The notes beneath the pieces were generated by a model. That model made no database searches and was not told where the DNA came from. It saw only the letters and a program-made list of their open reading frames with translations. From the NCBI RefSeq assembly GCF_016107285.1, contig NZ_RCVQ01000002.1, positions 1-64,000 of the forward strand: DNA of 64,000 nucleotides. Direction: 5' to 3'. The DNA comes from Roseomonas sp. KE0001. Its GTDB lineage: Bacteria; Pseudomonadota; Alphaproteobacteria; Acetobacterales; Acetobacteraceae. Every line of letters starts with the position of its first letter. Position 1 is the first letter of the stretch. Both the position numbers and the translations under genes were made by a program. Positions 39,275 through 47,246 of this stretch are shown in pieces.

Positions 39275-40300
39275 TCACTCCGGTGCCACGCGCACCAGCA
39301 GCTTGCCGAAGTTCTTCCCCTCCAGCAGGCCGATGAAGGCCTCCGGCGCCGCCTCCAGCCCCTCCACCACATCCTCGCGGTAGCGCACCTTCCCCTCGCG
39401 GATCCAGCCGGCCATCTGCTGGCGGAATTCCGGCATCTGCTTCGCGAATTCCCTCTGGATGAAGCCGCGGATGGTGAGGCTGCGGGACAGCACCTGGCGC
39501 ATCAGCACCGGCAGCCGGTCCGGGCCGGGGAACTCGCCCGTGCTGTTGTACTGCGCGATCAGGCCGCAGACCGGAATGCGGGCGAACTCGTTGAACAGCG
39601 GGAAGACCGCGTCCCACACGGCGCCGCCGACATTCTCGAAATAGACATCCACGCCCTCCGGGCAGGCGGCGGCGAGCTGCGCCGGGAAATCGGGCGCGCG
39701 ATGGTCGATCGCCGCGTCGAAGCCCAGCTCCTCCCGGATGAAGGCGCATTTCGCCGCGCCCCCGGCGATGCCGACGGCGCGCGCGCCCTGGAGGCGGGCG
39801 ATCTGCCCCACCGCCGAGCCCACCGGCCCGCTGGCCGCCGCCACCACCACCGTCTCCCCGGCCCTGGGCCGGCCGATGTTCAGCAGCCCGGCCCAGGCGG
39901 TGAAGCCCGGCATGCCCAGCACGCCGAGCGCGGTGGAGACGGGGGCCTCGGCCGGGTCCAGCCTGCGCAGCCCGCGCCCGTCCGAGAGCGCGTGGCTCTG
40001 CCAGCCGGAATGCGACAGCACGACCTCCCCCTCGGTGAAGTCCGGGTTGCGCGAGCGCAGCACGCGGGAGACGGTGCCGCCTTCCATCACGGCGCCGATC
40101 TCGACCGGGGCGGCATAGGATTTCGCGGCGCTCATCCGGCCGCGCATATAGGGATCGAGCGAGAGGTAGAGGGTTTCCAGCAGGACCTCGCCCTCGGCGG
40201 GCTCCGGGATGGGCTGGGTGTCGAGGCGGAGGTCGGAGGCCTTCGGCCGCCCCTCGGGCCGGCTGGCGAGCAGGTAGCGGCGGTTCATCGGCGCGGTCAT
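39275..40300 (-). CDS. NADPH-dependent alkenal/one reductase, CurA-like (MDR family)
   Basis: A 341-aa zinc-free medium-chain reductase. The N-terminal GroES-like domain contains LSLDPYMRGRM, typical of leukotriene B4 dehydrogenases and CurA; the nucleotide-binding region has AAASGPVGSAVGQIARL near residue 155, and CGLIAQYNS follows. Family members reduce the C=C bond of enones such as curcumin or lipid-derived alkenals, so detoxification is likely. No zinc-binding cysteine cluster is present, as expected for this branch. Confidence 0.93.
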   Translation of the reverse strand: MTAPMNRRYLLASRPEGRPKASDLRLDTQPIPEPAEGEVLLETLYLSLDPYMRGRMSAAKSYAAPVEIGAVMEGGTVSRVLRSRNPDFTEGEVVLSHSGWQSHALSDGRGLRRLDPAEAPVSTALGVLGMPGFTAWAGLLNIGRPRAGETVVVAAASGPVGSAVGQIARLQGARAVGIAGGAAKCAFIREELGFDAAIDHRAPDFPAQLAAACPEGVDVYFENVGGAVWDAVFPLFNEFARIPVCGLIAQYNSTGEFPGPDRLPVLMRQVLSRSLTIRGFIQREFAKQMPEFRQQMAGWIREGKVRYREDVVEGLEAAPEAFIGLLEGKNFGKLLVRVAPE

Positions 40301-40420
40301 GGCGTGTCATCCCTGGCGGTTGCCGGAGAAAGGTAGGGACGCCGCGCCGGTGGCGCACCCCCCCCTCGGATGGCGGGCGGGAAGGCCGGAGCCCGGCGGC
40401 GGCGCCGGGCTCCGCCCGGC

Positions 40421-40804
40421 TCAACGCGGGGTCGCGTTGAACTTGTCGAAGAGCGTGTTGGCCGCGTTGACACAGGCCTGCAGCGGCTCCTTGTCCGAGC
40501 AGTGGACGCGCACCGCCGTGTCGCCGCGGCGGAAGGAGAAGCTGGAGCCCGGCGGGGGCGGCGGCGGGCGATGCATGCCGTGCATCATGTGCGGGCCGCG
40601 CGGCGGGCGCGGGCCTTCCGCCCGGTCGCCCGATCCGCCCATGGGGCCACCCATGGGTCCGCCCATCGGGCCGCGATCCGGGCGCTGCGGCGCCTCGGCG
40701 GCGGGGCCACCGGCCGGCGGGGCCGGCGGCGCGGGCTGGGCGGCGGCCAGGCCCGAAAGCCCCAGCCCGAGGACGCCCACACCCAGCATCAACAGTCGAC
40801 GCAT
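40421..40804 (-). CDS. Small secreted protein with MGGP repeats
   Basis: A 127-aa exported protein: signal peptide (MRRLLMLGVGVLGLGLSGLAAAQ), a Pro/Ala-rich stretch, an MGGPMGGPMGG repeat encoded by imperfect 12-base units, a His/Met segment (HMMHGMHRPPPP) and a short folded-looking C-terminus (VRVHCSDKEPLQACVNAANTLFDKF) with two cysteines that could pair. The Met/His-rich region suggests copper or other metal binding, an inference only. The ATG is preceded by GGAAGAGG. I recognise no named family. Confidence 0.75.
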   Translation of the reverse strand: MRRLLMLGVGVLGLGLSGLAAAQPAPPAPPAGGPAAEAPQRPDRGPMGGPMGGPMGGSGDRAEGPRPPRGPHMMHGMHRPPPPPPGSSFSFRRGDTAVRVHCSDKEPLQACVNAANTLFDKFNATPR

Positions 40805-41110
40805 CGCCTCTTCCTTTCCTGGCTTCCCGGCAGGCCAAGGGCCTGCCTGCGGTCCGGAGGATAGGGGAGGCGCCATGACCCGTCTCATACGATGGGAAAC
40901 CAAATGTCTCTCAAAGGCGGCGAAACCAGGGCGGCGGGGGGAGCAGGGCGCTTGCGGCGTCCCCGGCGCCGGCCTTAGGTGGTCCGGTCCACCCACTCCA
41001 CGGAGGCAATACGGATTGGCCCTGAACCTCAGCGCGCGGGCCGGCCTCGACGGGAACGGATGCCTGCCCGCCGGGGCGAAAGCCATGGCGGCGGAACCGG
41101 GGAAGGCCCT
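40805..41110. other. 306-base divergent gap before the DMT transporter
   Basis: The gap separates the MGGP protein gene (minus) from the EamA gene (plus). It has one AT-richer spot (around 40890-40915) that may hold promoters. An upstream extension of the plus frame starts at 40979 but is Arg-rich and unlike transporter N-termini. No RNA gene or repeat is seen. Confidence 0.5.
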
Positions 41111-42067
41111 GTGAGCGGCCCGGGAAAACCCCTGTCCGGCGCCCTCGCGATCCTCGTCGCGGCGGTCCTGTGGGGAACGACGGGCACGGCGGCGACCTTC
41201 GCGCCGGGCGTCTCCGCCGCCGCGATCGGGGCGGCGGCCATGGGCATTGGCGGTCTTCTGCAGGCCGCGGTCGCGGGCGCGGGCATCGCCAGGGCGCGGA
41301 CCCTCCTCGCGCGGCACTGGCGCGACCTCGCCCTGGGCGCCGCCTCCGTGGCGGTCTATCCGCTGGCCTTCTATGCCTCCATGCGCATGGCGGGTGTCAC
41401 GATCGGTACCGTCATCTCCATCGGCTCGGCGCCGCTTCTCGCCGCCCTGATCGAATACCGGATGGAGGGCCTCAGGCTCACGAGGCGCTGGCTGACCGGC
41501 GCGGCCCTCGGGCTCGCCGGCATGCTGCTGATGAGCCTGGCGGAGGCGACCGGGCGCCCGATGCCGGGCGGCGCCTCCCCGGTCGCGGGCATCCTGCTGG
41601 GTCTTATCGCGGGGCTGACCTACGCGATGTACTCCTGGACGGCGCGCCGGCTGATGCGGAACGGCGTGCCCTCGATGGCGGCCATGGGCGCGACCTTCGG
41701 CGCCGGCGGCCTGCTTCTGCTGCCGGTGCTGCTCGCGACCGGCGCGCCCTTCCTCGCCTCCTGGAGCAACGCCGCGGTCGGCGCCTACATGGCGACGGTG
41801 CCGATGTTCCTCGGCTATCTCTGCTTCGGCTACGGGCTCGCGCGCATCGCCGCCAGCACGGCGACGACGATCACGCTGTTCGAGCCGGTGGTGGCCGCCG
41901 GGCTCGCCGTGCTCGTCGTTGGCGAACGGATGCCGCCCCTCGGCTGGCTGGGGGTGGGCCTCGTGGTCCTCTGCCTCGTCATCGTGAGCGCGCCGGCCGG
42001 GCGGCGGCCGGGCCCGGTGGCCAACCCGGTGGCCGCCGAGCCCCGGTTGCGGCGGGCGGGGCCCTGA
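41111..42067 (+). CDS. EamA-family (DMT) transporter
   Basis: Inner-membrane exporter of 318 aa with ten hydrophobic segments forming two EamA repeats (about 8-145 and 158-295), each with the family's glycine/alanine-rich helices (VLWGTTGTAATF, GYGLARIAASTATTITLFEPV). Members export amino acids, nucleosides or drugs. The start is taken as the GTG at 41111 (AAGG 5 bases upstream), which places the first helix at residue 10; earlier ATGs give an Arg-rich, non-conserved leader. Converges on the ferredoxin reductase gene. Confidence 0.88.
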   Translation: MSGPGKPLSGALAILVAAVLWGTTGTAATFAPGVSAAAIGAAAMGIGGLLQAAVAGAGIARARTLLARHWRDLALGAASVAVYPLAFYASMRMAGVTIGTVISIGSAPLLAALIEYRMEGLRLTRRWLTGAALGLAGMLLMSLAEATGRPMPGGASPVAGILLGLIAGLTYAMYSWTARRLMRNGVPSMAAMGATFGAGGLLLLPVLLATGAPFLASWSNAAVGAYMATVPMFLGYLCFGYGLARIAASTATTITLFEPVVAAGLAVLVVGERMPPLGWLGVGLVVLCLVIVSAPAGRRPGPVANPVAAEPRLRRAGP

Positions 42068-42086
42068 CGGCGCCGCCTGACCGCCC

Positions 42087-42905
42087 TTACTTCTCCACGA
42101 AGGCCTTCTCGATCACGTAATGGCCGGGACGGCTGTTGGCGCCTTCCTCGAAGCCCATGCCCTCCAGCAGATCCTTGGTCTCGGCCAGCATCTCCGGGCT
42201 GCCGCAGAGCATGATGCGGTCGCTCTCCGGCGTGAAGCGCGGCAGGCCGAGGTCGCTGAACAGCTTGCCGGAGCGGATCAGGTCGGTGACGCGGCCCTGG
42301 TTGCGGAAGGGCTCCCGCGTCACGGTCGGGTAGTAGAGCAGCTTGTCCCCGACCAGCTCGCCCAGCACCTCGTCCCGCGGCAGGGCCTCGATCATCGCCG
42401 CATAGGCCAGCTCCTTCACCTGCCGCACCCCGTGCAGCAGCACCACCCGCTCGAACCGGTCATAGACCTCCGGCTCCCGGATCAGCGACAGGAAGGGCGC
42501 GAGGCCGGTGCCGGTGCCATAGAGCCACAGCGTCCGGCCCGGCAGCAGCGCGTCGGTGACCAGCGTGCCGACCGACTTCCGGCCGACCAGGATCTCGTCG
42601 CCCGGGCGGATGTGCTGCAGCCGGCTGGTCAGCGGGCCGTCCTGCACCTTGATCGACAGGAATTCGAGCCCCTCGTCATAGGGCGGCGAGGCCACGGAAT
42701 AGGCGCGCACCAGCGGCTTGCCGTCCACCACCAGCCCGATCATGACGAACTGCCCGGCGGTGAAGCGCAGGGCCGGGTTGCGCGTGCAGCGGAAGCTGAA
42801 CAGGCGCTCGGTCCAGTGATGCACGCTTTCCACCGTCTCGGTGAAATAGGCGGCATGGGCGGATTTGAGGACGGGTCGGGTTTCGGCGTTCATCGGCGGA
42901 GACAT
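42087..42905 (-). CDS. fpr: Ferredoxin-NADP+ reductase
   Basis: FAD enzyme of 272 aa (bacterial subclass I) that moves electrons between NADPH and ferredoxin or flavodoxin and supports iron-sulfur assembly and oxidative-stress defence. The FAD motif is RAYSVASPPY, the pyrophosphate loop GTGTGLAPFLSLIRE, and the C-terminus ends in YVIEKAFVEK, the tail that in bacterial enzymes contacts the flavin. Start ATG at 42905 or four codons later at 42893; neither has a strong ribosome site. It is divergent from the GNAT/pentapeptide gene. Confidence 0.94.
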   Translation of the reverse strand: MSPPMNAETRPVLKSAHAAYFTETVESVHHWTERLFSFRCTRNPALRFTAGQFVMIGLVVDGKPLVRAYSVASPPYDEGLEFLSIKVQDGPLTSRLQHIRPGDEILVGRKSVGTLVTDALLPGRTLWLYGTGTGLAPFLSLIREPEVYDRFERVVLLHGVRQVKELAYAAMIEALPRDEVLGELVGDKLLYYPTVTREPFRNQGRVTDLIRSGKLFSDLGLPRFTPESDRIMLCGSPEMLAETKDLLEGMGFEEGANSRPGHYVIEKAFVEK

Positions 42906-43016
42906 GGCCTTTTCGTTGCGCCGGGCAAGTCTCAGGGGAGCCTTGGGCCGGAAGGCGAGGGCAGGGCCAAAGCACGGCTTGCAAGCGGAAGCGGTTGCGG
43001 TGAGCCTTCGCCTATC

Positions 43017-43793
43017 ATGAGCACGCCCCCGGACGCCACACCTCGCGACGCAACCCCCCCATCGGCTGCGGTCGGGCCGCCGCCGCTCGGGCCGGCGGTG
43101 GACCCCACGCCCCGGCCCCTGCCCGCCCGCGTGCCGCATCGCGGCGCCAGCGTCACGCTGGAGCCGCTCGGCCTGCGCCACGCGGAGGAGCTGTGGGAGG
43201 CGGTGCGGGGCGCCGACGACAGCTGGGCCTATCTGGGCTACGGCCCCTTCGCGGATTTCGGCCCCTTCCGGACGTTCCTGGGCGGCTTCTGCACCACGCA
43301 CGACCCGATCGCCTGGGCGGTGCGGCCGCACCTCTCGGGCCGCGCCCAGGGCTGGCTGACGCTGATGGAGATCCAGCCCGCCCATGCCGCCATCGAGCTG
43401 GGCAACATCTGGTTCTCGCCGCGCATGCAGCGGACGCGGGCCGCCACCGAGGCGATGTTCCTGCTGATGCGCCACGCCATGGACGACCTCGGCTACCGCC
43501 GCCTGGTCTGGAAATGCAACGCGCTGAACGCTCCCTCGCGCCGCGCCGCCGCGCGCCTCGGCTTCGTGCCCGAGGGCGAGCACCGGGCGCATCTGGTGGT
43601 CAAGGGGCGGCGGCGCGACACCGCCTGGTTCTCCATCCTGGAGGAGGAGTGGCCGGCCCGGCGCGACGCCATCGCCGCCTGGCTGGAGGAGTCGAATTTC
43701 GACCAGCACGGGCGGGCCCGGCGCGGCCTGGGCGGGGTCGACCTGAGCGGGGCCAATCTGGGCGGGGCCAATCTGGGTGGGGCGGCCGGCTGA
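43017..43793 (+). CDS. GNAT acetyltransferase (RimJ/RimL type) with pentapeptide-like tail
   Basis: A 258-aa acetyltransferase. The GNAT core (about 40-215) includes ELGNIWFSPRMQRTRAATEA and the CoA-pocket segment CNALNAPSRRAAARLGF, typical of RimL-like N-terminal or small-molecule acetylases. The last 20 residues (GVDLSGANLGGANLGG) fit the A(D/N)LxG pentapeptide pattern, encoded by 15-base repeats; such a short run is unlikely to fold as a full pentapeptide helix. The first 35 residues are Pro-rich and disordered. Substrate unknown. Confidence 0.86.
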   Translation: MSTPPDATPRDATPPSAAVGPPPLGPAVDPTPRPLPARVPHRGASVTLEPLGLRHAEELWEAVRGADDSWAYLGYGPFADFGPFRTFLGGFCTTHDPIAWAVRPHLSGRAQGWLTLMEIQPAHAAIELGNIWFSPRMQRTRAATEAMFLLMRHAMDDLGYRRLVWKCNALNAPSRRAAARLGFVPEGEHRAHLVVKGRRRDTAWFSILEEEWPARRDAIAAWLEESNFDQHGRARRGLGGVDLSGANLGGANLGGAAG

Positions 43794-43915
43794 GGCCCCG
43801 GGGTCGGGGCGCGCCGCCTTCGCTGCAACGCAACCTTGAACGGAACCCTGGCCCGCCTGCATCGTTGCTGAGGTGAACCCTCCGAGCGTTCCAACCGCCC
43901 CCAGGACCAACGCCG

Positions 43916-44947
43916 ATGCTGAACTCGACCGATCCGGACCAGATGCGCGCCGCGCTGGAAGCGATCAAGGAAGGCCGCAGCGCCCGCGAGGCGCCGCGGC
44001 GTCTGGCCCCCGGCGGCGGCGTGCGGGCCAACCGCCCGACCGAGATTCCGGCGCGCGGCTGGTGGAGCATCCTCAAGCGCACGATCCTGCAGGCGAACGA
44101 GGACCGACTGATGACCGAGGCGGCGGGCATCACCTTCTACGCCCTGCTCTCGATCTTCCCGGCGCTGACCGCCCTGGTCTCGATCTACGGCCTCTTCGCC
44201 GATCCGCTGACCGTCTCGCAGCACCTCAGCATGCTGAGCGGGCTGATCCCCGAGGGCGGCATGCGGATCCTGGACGAGCAGCTGAGCCGCCTGACCTCCG
44301 GGGGCGCCACCTCGCTGGGCTTCAGCGCCATCCTCGGCCTGCTGATCGCGCTCTGGAGCTCGAACCAGGGCACCAAGGCGATGTTCGACGCGCTGAACGT
44401 GGTCTATGAGGAGAAGGAGAAGCGCAGCTTCGTCCGGCTGACGGTGATGACCCTCTGCTTCACCCTGGGCGCGCTGTTCTTCATCATGCTGGCCATGACC
44501 GCCGTGGTGGTGCTGCCCATCGTGCTGGCCTTCGTCGGGCTGGAGAGCACCACCGAGTGGATCCTGCGCCTGTCGCGCTGGCCGATCCTGCTGCTGGTCA
44601 TCACCGGTCTGCTGGCCGTGCTCTACCGCTTCGGGCCGAGCCGGGAGCGCGCGCGGTGGCGCTGGGTGAGCTGGGGCGGCGCCTTCGCGGCCCTCGGCTG
44701 GGTAGCGATCTCCGCCGGCTTCTCGCTCTATGTCAGCCGCTTCGGCAACTACGATGCGACCTACGGCTCCCTCGGCGCCGTGATCGGCTTCATGACCTGG
44801 ATCTGGCTCTCCGCCATCGTCGTGCTGGTGGGCGCCGAGCTGAACGCCGAGATGGAGCACCAGACGGCGCGCGACACCACGACCGGGCCAGACGAGCGCC
44901 TCGGCCGGCGCGGCGCGCGGATGGCCGATACCGTGGCGCGCGGCTGA
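43916..44947 (+). CDS. YihY/BrkB-family inner-membrane protein
   Basis: A 343-aa protein with six hydrophobic segments (about residues 73-315). Family hallmarks are AAGITFYALLSIFPALTALVS, NQGTKAMFDALN and the C-terminal WIWLSAIVVLVGAELNAEME. Members were once called ribonuclease BN and are now regarded as membrane proteins of unknown, possibly transport, function. The N-terminal 45 residues are a charged cytoplasmic region. It stands alone, 110-120 bases from both neighbours. Confidence 0.92.
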   Translation: MLNSTDPDQMRAALEAIKEGRSAREAPRRLAPGGGVRANRPTEIPARGWWSILKRTILQANEDRLMTEAAGITFYALLSIFPALTALVSIYGLFADPLTVSQHLSMLSGLIPEGGMRILDEQLSRLTSGGATSLGFSAILGLLIALWSSNQGTKAMFDALNVVYEEKEKRSFVRLTVMTLCFTLGALFFIMLAMTAVVVLPIVLAFVGLESTTEWILRLSRWPILLLVITGLLAVLYRFGPSRERARWRWVSWGGAFAALGWVAISAGFSLYVSRFGNYDATYGSLGAVIGFMTWIWLSAIVVLVGAELNAEMEHQTARDTTTGPDERLGRRGARMADTVARG

Positions 44948-45070
44948 GCCGCGGCGGGCAGGGCATCGCGCCGGGCCCGCGCCGTCACTGGCTGGTCACG
45001 AAAGCGTCAAACGCCTGCAATCGCGCGCGCCTAACAGCGGCCTCCATCGACCCCGCTGGAGATTCGCCCC

Positions 45071-46534
45071 ATGCGCGCGCTGCTGCTCGCCGCGACGGCC
45101 CTGATCGGCCTCGCCACCTCCGCCCAGGCCCAGGCCCAGGCCCAGGCCCAGACACAGGCCCAGACTCAGGCCCAGCCTCAGGCCCCGGACCGCAAGGTCG
45201 AGGCCCGGCTCGCCGGCCATGCCATCCTGCCGGCCCTCACCCTGGAACTGCCGCCGGCCGACGCGCCGCGGGACGCGCTGATCTCCGGCAAGTTCACCGC
45301 CGCCGCGCGGCAGGACCGGCCGGGCAGCCTGCCCGGCACCACCGGCCCCGCGCCCACCGGCCGCCCCACCGGGATCAGCCTGCCCTTCATCGGCCAGCCG
45401 GTGCAGGGCTTCTCCGGCATCAAGCCGGTGGCCGGCGAGCCCGGCGCCTACTGGGTGCTGACCGACAACGGCTTCGGCAACAAGCGCAACAGCGGCGACG
45501 CGCTGCTGGCCTTCCGCAAGATCCGCCCGGACTTCGCCACCGGCCAGGTGGCGGTGGAGCGGACCGTCTTCCTCTCCGACCCCGACCGCCGCGTGCCCTT
45601 CCGCATCGCCCATGAGGGCACCGAGGCGCGCTACCTGACCGGCGCCGATTTCGACCCGGAGAGCATCCAGCCCATCCCGGACGGGAGCGGCTTCTGGATC
45701 GGCGAGGAGTTCGGTCCCTTCCTGCTGCAGGTCGATGCCGCCGGCCGCGTCCGCCGCGTGGTCGAGACGAGGCTGGACGGCGAGGTGCTGCGCAGCCCCG
45801 ACCACCCGGCGCTGGCCACCGGCGCCACCCCGGTGGCCGGCACCGCCTTCCGCGTCCGCCGCTCCGGCGGCTATGAGGGCATGGCGATGACGCCGGATGG
45901 CGGCCGCCTCTGGGCGCTGCTGGAGCAGCCGCTCTTCGTCGCCGGCACCGACCGGGCCGAGGGCGCCTTCCTGCGCATGATGGAATTCGACACGGCGAAG
46001 GGCGACTGGACCGGCCGCAGCCTGAAGCTGCGCCTGACCGAGGGCGCCACGGCGATCGGCGATTTCAACTTCATCGACGAGCGCCGCGCCCTGGTCATCG
46101 AGCGCGACAATGGCGAGGGCGATGCCTCGCTGGCCTGTCCCCCGGCGGGAGGGCAGGCGGGAGGGCAGGCGGGCCATCCCGGCACCCCGCCGCGCTGCTT
46201 CCCCGATCCGGCGCGGGTCAAGCGCGTCACGCTGGTCGATCTCGGCGCGCCGGATGCCGAAGGTTTCGTGAAGAAGCTGGCCCATATCGACCTGCTCGAC
46301 ATCCGCGACCCCGAGGGGCTGGCCCGGCAGCGCGGCGACCGCGCCGCCGACGCGGCGGCGGAGCGCTTCGCCTTCCCCTTCTTCACCATCGAGAACGTGG
46401 CGATGGTGGATGCCGAGCACATCATCCTGGCCAATGACAACAATCTGCCGTTCAGCGCCGGCCGCCACCTGGCGCGGGCCGACGACAATGAGGTGGTGCT
46501 GCTGCATGTCCCGGCCCTGCTGAACGCGCGTTGA
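45071..46534 (+). CDS. Secreted phytase-like esterase domain protein (PF13449)
   Basis: A 487-aa exported protein: signal peptide (1-18), a run of ten Ala/Thr/Pro-Gln pairs from a hexamer repeat, then the esterase-like domain of the phytase family (about 100-485; GFSGIKPV, WVLTDNGFGN, IGEEFGPFLL, YEGMAMTPDG, NVAMVDAEHIILANDNN). These look like beta-propeller blades; the enzymatic activity is assigned only from the family name. A second in-frame 12-base repeat yields GGQAGGQAG near residue 360. Substrate unknown. Confidence 0.85.
   Translation: MRALLLAATALIGLATSAQAQAQAQAQTQAQTQAQPQAPDRKVEARLAGHAILPALTLELPPADAPRDALISGKFTAAARQDRPGSLPGTTGPAPTGRPTGISLPFIGQPVQGFSGIKPVAGEPGAYWVLTDNGFGNKRNSGDALLAFRKIRPDFATGQVAVERTVFLSDPDRRVPFRIAHEGTEARYLTGADFDPESIQPIPDGSGFWIGEEFGPFLLQVDAAGRVRRVVETRLDGEVLRSPDHPALATGATPVAGTAFRVRRSGGYEGMAMTPDGGRLWALLEQPLFVAGTDRAEGAFLRMMEFDTAKGDWTGRSLKLRLTEGATAIGDFNFIDERRALVIERDNGEGDASLACPPAGGQAGGQAGHPGTPPRCFPDPARVKRVTLVDLGAPDAEGFVKKLAHIDLLDIRDPEGLARQRGDRAADAAAERFAFPFFTIENVAMVDAEHIILANDNNLPFSAGRHLARADDNEVVLLHVPALLNAR
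45122..45181 (+). repeat. Hexamer repeat coding for Ala-Gln pairs
   Basis: Ten consecutive 6-base units: five exact GCCCAG copies followed by five variants that keep CAG (ACACAG, GCCCAG, ACTCAG, GCCCAG, CCTCAG). They sit directly at the end of the signal peptide of the phytase-like esterase. Copy-number changes would stay in frame and alter only the linker. Confidence 0.9.
46144..46173 (+). repeat. 12-base tandem repeat in the phytase-like esterase gene
   Basis: Two exact copies of GGCGGGAGGGCA plus half a third copy, in frame (AGGQ repeat). It lies in a surface loop of the predicted propeller, flanked by two cysteines (residues about 357 and 376). Confidence 0.85.
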
Positions 46535-46549
46535 AGGGCGGCCCGCCTC

Positions 46550-46569
46550 CCCCGCCCTTGCGGGCGGGG
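46550..46569. terminator. Hairpin after the phytase-like esterase gene
   Basis: CCCCGCCC-TTGC-GGGCGGGG is a perfect 8-bp stem with a stable tetraloop, 15 bases after the stop. No T-run follows. Confidence 0.4.
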
Positions 46570-46633
46570 CGGGGCCCGACTAACCCCTGAGGGGGAGAGG
46601 GCCGGCCCGCGGCCCCGCGATAGGAGAGCCGGG

Positions 46634-47149
46634 ATGCCCTTGCGCGACGCCACCCCCGCCGATCTGCCGGCCATCACCGCCATCTACGCGCATCATGTGC
46701 TGACCGGCACCGGCACCTTCGAGGAGGTGCCGCCCACCCCGGAGGAGATGGCGGCGCGGCTGGCGCGGGTGCAGGAGAGCGGCTGCGCCTGGCTGGTGGC
46801 CGAGGAGCAGGGGGAGGTGCTGGGCTATTGCCACTTCACCCCGCTCGGCGAGGCGCCCACCTACCGCTACACGGCGCAGGATTCGATCCATGTGCGGCAC
46901 GACGTGCACGGCCAGGGCCTCGGCAAGACGCTGGTCGCCGCCCTGCTGGAGCGGGCCGAGCGGGCCGGCTTCCGGCAGATGGTGGCGGTGATCGCCGATT
47001 CGGAGAATGTCGGCTCCATCGGCCTGCATCTCTCGCTCGGCTTCCGCCAGGTCGGCATGCTGCGGGGGGCGGGCTGGAAGTTCGGCCGCTGGCTCGACGT
47101 GCTGCATATGCAGCGCAGCCTGGGCCCCGGCGACAAGACGCTTCCCTGA
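46634..47149 (+). CDS. GNAT acetyltransferase, phosphinothricin-acetyltransferase-like
   Basis: A 171-aa acetyltransferase resembling Bar/Pat and YncA-type enzymes, which acetylate phosphinothricin, methionine sulfone or sulfoximine. Family features: IYAHHVLTGTGTFEEVPPT at the N-terminus, the CoA loop HGQGLGKTLV near residue 95, and SIGLHLSLGFRQVGMLR. AGGAG lies 9 bases before the ATG. The actual substrate is probably a cell metabolite; herbicide resistance should not be assumed. Confidence 0.9.
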   Translation: MPLRDATPADLPAITAIYAHHVLTGTGTFEEVPPTPEEMAARLARVQESGCAWLVAEEQGEVLGYCHFTPLGEAPTYRYTAQDSIHVRHDVHGQGLGKTLVAALLERAERAGFRQMVAVIADSENVGSIGLHLSLGFRQVGMLRGAGWKFGRWLDVLHMQRSLGPGDKTLP

Positions 47150-47246
47150 CAAAGACTGACCTTCCGGCCTTCACAGACCTGTCAGCCGGGGTGGAAACGC
47201 CTCGTGCTGCAGCGCATTCAAAGGGGAGATCGAGAAGGAGCGGCCG

